The position numbers were made by a program, and so were the translations under genes. A DNA stretch of 37,356 nucleotides from contig JARGFP010000035.1 in NCBI GenBank assembly GCA_029210585.1, positions 1 through 37,356 on the forward strand. Reading direction: 5' to 3'. Shown here piece by piece: positions 20,568 to 27,313 of the stretch. The stretch is from Bacteroidales bacterium. GTDB taxonomy: Bacteria; Bacteroidota; Bacteroidia; Bacteroidales; GCA-2748055. Position 1 is the first letter of the stretch; each line of letters starts with the position of its first letter. The notes beneath the pieces were generated by a model. That model was given only the letters and a program-made list of their open reading frames with translations. It searched no databases and had not been told where the DNA came from.

Positions 20568-21707
20568 ATGAAAAAAATATCTTATACTTTAAGTTTTCAA
20601 ACGATTTGTACTGCACTTCTTTTCCTGTTATTTTCCGGATGTAATGAAGAGATAATAGAATTAGAAAACTCCCCTTTTCAATCTTCTCAGAACAAAACGT
20701 TAAAATTTGCTACTTATGGTGATTTCGCTGAAAAGGCTGCAGAATTAAATCACATGACAAATGAACAGCTTGAAAAATGGTGTTCTGAGAATGATGTAAT
20801 ATCACAAGAGCTTCTGTTTCGGAACTTACACATACAGGAATCCCTTCATGAACAGCAAGTTATTCATGATTTTGGCAATGATGTGGAATTGGATCAATTA
20901 GTAGCTGAGGGTATAGATCCTCATTCAAGTTTCTATTATCAATTAATTGAGAAGGGAATAATTAAAGAAGTTGAAGAAGTTGATGGATCAACCAGCTACA
21001 AAGCCAGGATTTTTAATCCTGTTTATATGTCGGTTCTAAATGAAGAGGGGCTTGCTATTATCAACAATGAATTATATTGTTTTAATGAGTCTGGTTATAA
21101 GGTCATCCATGATTGTGATTTTAATAAAATACCACTTCTGGAAAATATTTGTGAAACCAATCAAGAGTTAGCTATAACCGTTCATAATTATGAGTTATCA
21201 GCCAAAAAGGGATATGGACACTCATTTGATGAACATAAAATGCGAGAGGAAACTTCAAGAAAAAGATTATTCTTTCAAGCCTTTTTTCATGCTGGTGATG
21301 AAGGGGTTTACTATCCACCTTCACCAGGAGCCTGCATGGGTCCAGAGTTTTTTGTTGAAGCCATTGCACAGAAGAAAAATATCTGGGGCGATTGGGTCTA
21401 TAGGAATAACTATACCCCTATTGATAAAGTAACTGCATCCTGGGATCATCATTACAAGTTGGTAGACGGAGATCTATATCCTCCTCACGAACAATATGTA
21501 ACAGTAAATTTTCCAAAAACCAGCCCATGGACATATGACACATTTAATGGGATGGGATATACAACGAATCACCTAAAAGTGAATTGCAACCCGGGCGGAT
21601 ATTGGTATTGTCCTCCATCCGGGTGGATGATTGATGAGTGTGATGTATATAACTATAGTTTCTATATAAAAGCGGAGAATTATCCTGATCTTACTTTTGC
21701 TGATTAG
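20568..21707 (+). CDS. Cassette B lead lipoprotein, unknown function
   Basis: The 379-residue product has a lipoprotein signal (LLFSGC, cysteine about residue 25). Residues about 45-80 (FATYGDFAEKAAELNHM, then EQLEKWCSEN) resemble helical regions of Bacteroidetes lipoproteins near DUF4848, an uncertain assignment. The segment around 145-170 (FNPVYMSVLNEEGLAIINN) parallels the same part of the cassette A protein. The C-terminal 200 residues, rich in Tyr, Trp, Pro and with several cysteines (NCNPGGYWYCPPSGWMIDEC), have no counterpart in the A protein. It follows the conserved leader and precedes an intercistronic hairpin. The pattern of common leader, similar N-terminal layout and different C-terminus suggests a family with exchangeable effector or ligand domains; that is inference. 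Confidence 0.75.
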   Translation: MKKISYTLSFQTICTALLFLLFSGCNEEIIELENSPFQSSQNKTLKFATYGDFAEKAAELNHMTNEQLEKWCSENDVISQELLFRNLHIQESLHEQQVIHDFGNDVELDQLVAEGIDPHSSFYYQLIEKGIIKEVEEVDGSTSYKARIFNPVYMSVLNEEGLAIINNELYCFNESGYKVIHDCDFNKIPLLENICETNQELAITVHNYELSAKKGYGHSFDEHKMREETSRKRLFFQAFFHAGDEGVYYPPSPGACMGPEFFVEAIAQKKNIWGDWVYRNNYTPIDKVTASWDHHYKLVDGDLYPPHEQYVTVNFPKTSPWTYDTFNGMGYTTNHLKVNCNPGGYWYCPPSGWMIDECDVYNYSFYIKAENYPDLTFAD

Positions 21708-21728
21708 ATTGTCTGATTAAACAAATTA

Positions 21729-21755
21729 AATGCCGGGATATCATTTCCCGGCATT
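21729..21755 (+). terminator. Intercistronic hairpin between lead lipoprotein and DUF4249 gene, cassette B
   Basis: AATGCCGGG and CCCGGCATT form a perfect 9-bp stem with a 9-base loop, 22 bases after the stop and 31 before the next start. It has no T run. Different in sequence from the cassette A hairpin but at the same place, so a function in differential expression is likely. Confidence 0.6.
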
Positions 21756-21785
21756 CATACGTTTAAAAACCAATATGCCCCTCAT

Positions 21786-22715
21786 ATGCATAAGCTTCTA
21801 TTGTTTGAATCAATTTTGATGATCATTGTATGTTCGTCTTGTATCCGGGAGGTCGAATATGTGTTTGATGATGATATTTCACGCACTGCCATAACTTGCG
21901 TATTGGAAAATGGCACTGATCCTGTTGTTAAAGTTTTTAATACAAATAGCATAAACGACAGTCTGGATTATGTTGATTTAAAAGATGCTACAGTCTCCAT
22001 TACGAGAGGAGATGGTGAATCCTATGAACTGACATTCGACCCAGTAATTAATGCCTTTATATCAGGCACTATGGCACTTGCTGGTTGGAATTATGAATTG
22101 GAAGTTAGGATTTCAGATGTTGTATATACGGCAGCTACATCTATTCCATCAAAAGGAGAAATTTATCAGGCTAGTTATACTTATGGTAAGCATAAAGATG
22201 AATATGGGATGGATCTTACACATTGTGAAATAACCCTATTGGATGATTCATTAAAGGAGAATTACTATCAGTTGTTCTTAATAAATTATGAAAATAGTCC
22301 ACCTGCTATACTGAATTTTTATGGTTATAAAAATATTAGTAATCCTGTTCTGGTAACAGAAGCATTATTGGAATATGAACCAGAGTTCTTTTTATTCTCG
22401 GATGCAAATTCTGAACAAGGAATGATTAAAATTGAATTTAATAATATTTCGTTTTCTATATTTAATGGCAAACCGGGTAAGACACAAATAGTTGTTCGAT
22501 CAGTCTCAAAAGAATATTACAAGTTTTTAAGATCATGGATTGTACATTCCTATAAACAGAATAATGGTCAGCATGTAAATGTAATTGATGATCTTGATCC
22601 GTACAGAATTTTCTTCCAGGGTCAACCCGTGGAATTATATTCAAATATTGAGAATGGAGTAGGGGTTTTTGGTGCCTATACTGAATCACGGAAATTCTTC
22701 ACCTATGTGGAATAA
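21786..22715 (+). CDS. DUF4249 family lipoprotein, cassette B
   Basis: The 309-residue protein has a lipoprotein signal ending IIVCSSC (cysteine about residue 18). DUF4249 features include the beta-rich N-terminal domain with VDLKDATVSITRG, the VVRSVSKEYYKFLRSW segment and the C-terminal LYSNIENGVGVFGAY block, shared with the cassette A protein. It is about 30 residues shorter than that protein. The last 11 bases overlap the start of the receptor gene, so the two are translated together. It is inferred to be the surface-exposed partner of that receptor. Ligand unknown. Confidence 0.87.
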   Translation: MHKLLLFESILMIIVCSSCIREVEYVFDDDISRTAITCVLENGTDPVVKVFNTNSINDSLDYVDLKDATVSITRGDGESYELTFDPVINAFISGTMALAGWNYELEVRISDVVYTAATSIPSKGEIYQASYTYGKHKDEYGMDLTHCEITLLDDSLKENYYQLFLINYENSPPAILNFYGYKNISNPVLVTEALLEYEPEFFLFSDANSEQGMIKIEFNNISFSIFNGKPGKTQIVVRSVSKEYYKFLRSWIVHSYKQNNGQHVNVIDDLDPYRIFFQGQPVELYSNIENGVGVFGAYTESRKFFTYVE

Positions 22716-25023
22716 GATTTTCATTTTCAGTTTTTTACTTCTGTTTTTCTTTGGTGCGTCCAATGCGCAGGTGCAGAAGCAAACATTTAGCGGCTTTGTC
22801 AGGGATTCCGTGAGTGGTGAAATACTTATTGGTGCAAACCTGTATCCTGACAATATGGACTGGGGAAGTGTTACTGATGAACATGGGTTTTTCAGCGTCA
22901 ATTTGAGTACTGGAATAGATAGACGGATCAATTTCAGTTATGTAGGTTATCGGACTAAACGGATTCAAATTGATCAGTTAGAATCGGAAAGTACAGTGAT
23001 CTACTTAAGTCCTGATCTTTCTATTCCTGAGATAGAAATCAGAAGGGATCAGAAGGGATTGCAAGAGTCCGGACGAATCTCTGTCAATCCTCAGGTAGTG
23101 AACAGGATGCCATCATTTCTCGGAGAAAAAGATATACTGCGGAGCCTTCAACACCGGGCCGGAGTACAATCAGGGAAGGAAGGAAGCGCAGGTTTGGTAG
23201 TCAGGGGCGGAGGACCGGATCAGAATCTTATGCTGGTAGATGGTGTGCCGTTATATTACTATCATCATTTGGGCAACCTGTTAAGTGCCTTTGACGCTGA
23301 TGCGATCAACTCGGCAACATTTATAAAAGGTGGATTTCCAGCACATATGGGAGGTAAATTGTCCTCCATCACTGATATTCGTTTGAAAGATGGGAGCAAA
23401 GAAAAGTTTAAAGGGGTGTTCTCCCTGGGAACACTTGCAATGAAAGCATCAGTAGAAGGGCCCTTAAATGAGAATTCCTCCTTCCTTTTTTCTTTAAGAA
23501 GATGCAACCTGGACCTCTTGACGCGTCTGCTCTCATATATGGATTCGGATGGAAAAGGCATGGCGGGATATACTTTTTATGATGCGAATCTAAAGATCCG
23601 GCACAGGGTGAGTACGAATACAATACTGTACCTGACGCTCTTCTCGAACCGCGACCGTATTTTTCTTCGATTCTGGGATGATGATAAAGATCAGGATATT
23701 CAAAGAGATTTTAAAGATGACCTTGCCTGGTCAAATAATTTCGGTTCACTTCGCTTGAATCATCAATACAATGCTAAGAATATTGCAGATCTCTCACTTT
23801 CCTATTCTGTGTTCAACTATGGCCATTCAATAGTGAACGAGGTTTTGATGAGTGGTGAATTAAATCAAAATGGATTATCTACCGGTACAGCAATTAGAGA
23901 TGCTTTTTTGAAATATGATCATACGTATTACTACTCAAATAATCTGAAATTCAGGTATGGTTCAAATATTGCCTTACACAGGTATGCACCTTATAAATTT
24001 GATTCGTTTAATAATGAGGAGTTGAAATCCTTCCTGGTACAGGAGTTCGTTGCCTATTTTGAATCTGAATATAAATTGAAAACGTTTACAGGAAATATTG
24101 GGTTGAGATATACAGGGATCATGGGGGATTCCTTCTTCCATATTGCGGAGCCAAGAATCAGGTTTGCATATGACCTTTCTCCGGATAAAGTTCGATTAAG
24201 TACATCTTATTCAAAAATGCACCAGCCCTTGCATCTGGTTTCAGATAATACCGGCGGAATTCCGGTGGATATCTGGGTCCCTGCCTCAACTTTTTTGCCA
24301 CCGGAGATTTCTGATCAATTCGATTTGGGTTTGATGATAAATAATATTTATACTGACGGTATCAGTTTCAAGTTAGAAGGCTTTTTAAAGCGGCAGCAAA
24401 AACTAATTGAGTTGGTCCCTGGTAATAATATTTATACAGTCCTTGAGTCTCCTGAGCTTTCTATTGTAAAGAATGGGAAAGGATCAATTCGCGGCATTGA
24501 AATGGAAGTTGCAAAACAAAAGGGGAGAATAAGTGGATGGGCATCCTATATGTATATCATGAACAGCAGGCAGTTTGAATTAATCAACAATGGTGCTGCA
24601 TATCCTTATATTTATGAAAAACCACACAATTTCAATGTTGTATTGATGTCGGCAATAAATGATCACACAAATCTGACCCTGGCCTGGCAATTCACAAGTG
24701 GTATGTCGTACAATTTACCCGTGGGCAAATATGAAGTACCTGTGATTCCGGGGATAGAAAACCCAATTATTGGGGAGGCACATATTTATGGTCCCAAAAA
24801 TTCCATCCGGTTAAAGCCATACCATCGTCTTGATATTTCCCTGGATTTTATCAAATGGTTTTCAAAAGGAAAGCGGATTTTTAATGTGAGCTTGATCAAC
24901 GCATATAACAGGCAAAACCCCTTCTTCCTTTTCTATATGGAAAATGATCAGGGAGAGCTAACATTGCATCAGCTTTGCCTGTTTCCCATACTTCCATCTG
25001 TAAGCTATCGTATCGAATTTTAG
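22705..25023 (+). CDS. TonB-dependent outer membrane receptor, cassette B
   Basis: The start at 22705 (MWNKIFIFSF...) is chosen over the in-frame ATG at 22669 because it gives a standard signal peptide ending SNAQ and a short overlap with the DUF4249 gene. The 772-residue product has a carboxypeptidase-regulatory-like domain (about 25-105, GFVRDSVSGEILIGANL and FSYVGYRTK), a plug (about 115-220, VVRGGGPDQNLMLVDGVPLYY) and a beta-barrel ending SVSYRIEF. It should bring an unknown ligand into the periplasm with TonB energy. Architecture and gene order match cassette A exactly, while the barrel sequences differ strongly, consistent with paralogues of different ligand specificity. Confidence 0.93.
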   Translation: MWNKIFIFSFLLLFFFGASNAQVQKQTFSGFVRDSVSGEILIGANLYPDNMDWGSVTDEHGFFSVNLSTGIDRRINFSYVGYRTKRIQIDQLESESTVIYLSPDLSIPEIEIRRDQKGLQESGRISVNPQVVNRMPSFLGEKDILRSLQHRAGVQSGKEGSAGLVVRGGGPDQNLMLVDGVPLYYYHHLGNLLSAFDADAINSATFIKGGFPAHMGGKLSSITDIRLKDGSKEKFKGVFSLGTLAMKASVEGPLNENSSFLFSLRRCNLDLLTRLLSYMDSDGKGMAGYTFYDANLKIRHRVSTNTILYLTLFSNRDRIFLRFWDDDKDQDIQRDFKDDLAWSNNFGSLRLNHQYNAKNIADLSLSYSVFNYGHSIVNEVLMSGELNQNGLSTGTAIRDAFLKYDHTYYYSNNLKFRYGSNIALHRYAPYKFDSFNNEELKSFLVQEFVAYFESEYKLKTFTGNIGLRYTGIMGDSFFHIAEPRIRFAYDLSPDKVRLSTSYSKMHQPLHLVSDNTGGIPVDIWVPASTFLPPEISDQFDLGLMINNIYTDGISFKLEGFLKRQQKLIELVPGNNIYTVLESPELSIVKNGKGSIRGIEMEVAKQKGRISGWASYMYIMNSRQFELINNGAAYPYIYEKPHNFNVVLMSAINDHTNLTLAWQFTSGMSYNLPVGKYEVPVIPGIENPIIGEAHIYGPKNSIRLKPYHRLDISLDFIKWFSKGKRIFNVSLINAYNRQNPFFLFYMENDQGELTLHQLCLFPILPSVSYRIEF

Positions 25024-25043
25024 TTTCTTTCGCTGTAGCACCA

Positions 25044-25094
25044 ATGCAACTGGCCATTGAAAAGTATCATCCGGTAGAACAAAACAATATGTGA
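25044..25094 (+). pseudogene. C-terminal scrap of a tyrosine recombinase
   Basis: The frame reads MQLAIEKYHPVEQNNM then TGA. This matches the last residues (EKYHPLEQNN) of the recombinase remnant at 34902-35099, and the DNA match continues to the next start codon. Only this tail survives. It shows that the following TA module was once, or arrived, directly downstream of a recombinase gene. Confidence 0.7.
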
Positions 25095-25121
25095 ATATAA
25101 ATTGTTAAATTTATAGAAACA

Positions 25122-25382
25122 ATGTTACAGGAAATCATGAGTACAGCAGAGTTAAGGAAAGAGGTACAAAGCTACATTGCTAAAGCAGATAAGGAGTTCC
25201 TAAAGAAGGTGCAAGCCATGAGCAGGGAGCATGAAAAAACTGTTGTTGTTGGATATAATGTAGATGGCACTCCTATTACCCAGGAGGACCTAAAAAAAAG
25301 AGTTAAAGAAGCTTCTGCACGGGTTAAATCCGGTGATTATATTACACAGGAGGATCTTGAAAAAGAGATTGAAGGTTGGTGA
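25122..25382 (+). CDS. Antitoxin-like protein of a RelE/ParE-type module
   Basis: The 86-residue, highly charged, helical protein (MSTAELRKEVQSYIAKADKE) resembles small Bacteroidota antitoxins that start with an ELR..L..YI.KADD-like segment. The C-terminal part has an ITQEDLEKEIEGW type helix, typical of the toxin-binding region. The next gene starts with GTG inside its stop codon (GTGA overlap) and encodes a toxin-like protein, so they form an operon. In a working module it would neutralise the toxin and repress the promoter. As the toxin gene is interrupted, this may now be a lone antitoxin. Confidence 0.75.
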   Translation: MLQEIMSTAELRKEVQSYIAKADKEFLKKVQAMSREHEKTVVVGYNVDGTPITQEDLKKRVKEASARVKSGDYITQEDLEKEIEGW

Positions 25383-25693
25383 AAAAGAAGCTTCCAGTTC
25401 GATGGGATCCCAAGGCCAGGGATCTCCTTGATGAAATCTACGATTATATCGCTACAGACTCAGTAGCTGCAGCCAGGTACGTAAAGAAATCGCTGATTCA
25501 GTTAGGCAATAGCCTGGGTCACTTCCCTGAAAAATAATCCAGAGAAGAATATTTGGACGAGATGCATGAGAACTATCGTTCAGTATCTAAATGGCGATAT
25601 AAACTCATTTATGAAGTAACGGACAAATACGTGATCATTGTTGATGTCTTCAATACAAGTCAACATCCTTCCAAAATAAAAAGAGATAAATAA
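25379..25693 (+). pseudogene. RelE/ParE-type toxin gene interrupted by one in-frame TAA
   Basis: From the GTG at 25379 the frame reads a RelE/ParE-like toxin: VRWDPKARDLLDEIYDYI, AAARYVKKSL, LGHFPEK, then TAA (25535-25537, codon 53), then SREEYLDEMHENYRSV, KWRYKLIYEV and VIIVDVFNTSQHPSKI to a TAA at 25693. Both halves match one family (ParE-like ribonuclease or gyrase toxin fold) without frameshift, so a single base change, probably from a Tyr codon, has silenced it. It lies in operon with its antitoxin. No alternative start for the second half is convincing. Confidence 0.85.
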
Positions 25694-25895
25694 AAGAATC
25701 CATACAGCCCCACAAATTTCCTTTTTACAGTTTTTTATTGTAATGTCTTTGTGGAGTTGAAAATGTCCCGCTTAAGTCAAAAGCCCTAGTTTCGTATCTT
25801 CGACAGGCTGTGCATGCCAAAAAACTACTGTCTAAGGGAACGTCACAAAATATGTCCGTGTATTTAATCTGTCGGAGTAACTGTGCAATCCATTT
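25694..25895. terminator. Intergenic region with hairpin after the interrupted toxin
   Basis: CCACAAA (25710-25716) and TTTGTGG (25748-25754) can pair, with an inner TTACA/TGTAA stem around a T-rich loop. It sits between the toxin remnant and the convergent AraC gene and may end transcription from either side. The stretch GCATGCCAAAAAACTACTG (about 25813-25831) resembles the arm of the inverted repeat downstream of the second TA module. No gene is seen. Confidence 0.4.
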
Positions 25896-27023
25896 CTACC
25901 CACTCTTCTGTTTCCTGTACTCTTTTGGAGATTGACCGATACTTTTCTTAAACACCCTGCTGAAATAGAACGGGTCGGAAAATCCCAGCTGCTCCGAGAT
26001 CTCTGAAATCTTCAGTGTGGTCAAATCGAGCAACTGGCAGGCCTGCTGGATGCGCAGGTTGTTGAGATATTCCACCGGGGTGTGGGAGGTGCTGCTTTTG
26101 AAGCGCAGACAGAAATGGGAGACAGAGGTGCCGCAATGGTTGGCGATCTCTTCCAGCCCGATCTTTTTATAGAGGTGCTGTTTCATGTATGCGATCGCCC
26201 GCGAGGTGAGGTCCTCGTACCGTGGTTCCCCCGCCCCGGCAAATTGTTGTTCATGGGTGAAGGACCCCAGGAAATGGTGCAGGACCATGGAGGCATATTC
26301 CAGGTTTTTTTCTGCATATTCGGAAGCAAGTGCCTGGTATATCCCTTCGAACAACCGGATACGCGCCGCTTTACCGGCGGCGTCAAGAAAGCTTTGGCGG
26401 ACCACTCCTTTACCGGGCGGTACCATTCTATTGCTGTCAGCTGTAGTGCTTCCGGCAGGGGCCCCAACCGTTATTTTGTTTGCTTGGTTGTACGAAAGCG
26501 TATTCCCGGAAGGTTCCTTCTGGGGTTTGCTACTTGCCTGGTCCCCCAAGACTATTGCTTCTGTGTGATTAACAGGTGAAATATTGCCGGATTGGTCTCG
26601 CGACGAATTTTCTCCAAATTGATTTTCTGCAAAAGTCCGGGATGAATCGTCGTCCAACAGGGTCCTCCCGGCATGCTCACCCGAAAAGTGCACCCAGTAT
26701 ATGGTCCAGGGATCGTCACGATCCGCTGCATAGGTATGGGGCATGCCGGCCGGAATAAAACAAAACGCATCTTTGGTCATGGTCTCCCGTTTTCCGTCTA
26801 CCGACACCCAGCCGCTCCCGTTGGTGCAGTAAATAAGAATATTTGACATACTGCCCTGACTCCTTTGCCTGAAATGACCCCCGGCCTCAGGGAAGTAGCC
26901 AATATCGGTGACATATAAATACCTTGTTATGTCATTATTAACAAGCTGGTTAATGATACGTTCCGGGAGAACAATCATTTTCTGACCTGCAAAATCCTCT
27001 TTTTTCTGTTCAGGGGCCGACAT
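25896..27023 (-). CDS. AraC-family transcriptional regulator with cupin sensor and unusual linker
   Basis: The 375-residue protein has an AraC-type cupin sensor domain (about 35-120, with GNGSGWVSVDG-like barrel strands and PAGMPHTY) and a C-terminal double HTH (about 275-372, ending [23 protein letters not shown]). Members of this type usually have about 290 residues. Here residues about 125-205 are an extra Ser/Asn/Gln/Thr-rich stretch between the HFSGEHAG end of the cupin and the RIRLFEGIYQ helix. The gene is divergent from the DUF5107/MFS/GH2 genes, with 290 bases between them, so it likely senses a sugar and controls them. Its 3' end faces the AT-rich island, where three fragments of related AraC genes lie. 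Start at 27023 is the only suitable one. Confidence 0.92.
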   Translation of the reverse strand: MSAPEQKKEDFAGQKMIVLPERIINQLVNNDITRYLYVTDIGYFPEAGGHFRQRSQGSMSNILIYCTNGSGWVSVDGKRETMTKDAFCFIPAGMPHTYAADRDDPWTIYWVHFSGEHAGRTLLDDDSSRTFAENQFGENSSRDQSGNISPVNHTEAIVLGDQASSKPQKEPSGNTLSYNQANKITVGAPAGSTTADSNRMVPPGKGVVRQSFLDAAGKAARIRLFEGIYQALASEYAEKNLEYASMVLHHFLGSFTHEQQFAGAGEPRYEDLTSRAIAYMKQHLYKKIGLEEIANHCGTSVSHFCLRFKSSTSHTPVEYLNNLRIQQACQLLDLTTLKISEISEQLGFSDPFYFSRVFKKSIGQSPKEYRKQKSG

Positions 27024-27313
27024 GTGGTAAAAATAAGAATATAATACATGTATATCAAAAAATCCTCTATGTACTTTTCCTGTGAAAGACTGTATTTTTA
27101 TAGGTACTGAATGTTGAAAGTCGGGATAAGGCGGGGAGTGTGATTCAGCAGCGGGAATGTGTTTGGTAGAGGAGTGGTATTCAGTAGTTGGGATCTATTT
27201 GGGTGCGCAGGGATGTAATTGGGTGACCTGTAGCATTCAGGAGCCGCCTCGCGGTAAAATGTTCAGAAGGTAACATACAGAGTACATGGATGTGTGCTGT
27301 AAAATAAAGGGAT
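27024..27313. other. Divergent control region with degenerate repeats
   Basis: This gap between the AraC gene and the DUF5107 gene must hold both promoters. Bases about 27110-27250 are G-rich and repeat a degenerate pattern (TGAAAGTCGGGA, ATTCAGCAGCGGGA, ATTCAGTAGTTGGGA, ATTCAGGAGC), similar to the 42-base units inside the DUF5107 gene at 28502-28651. No clear TAnnTTTG box was found. Confidence 0.45.
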
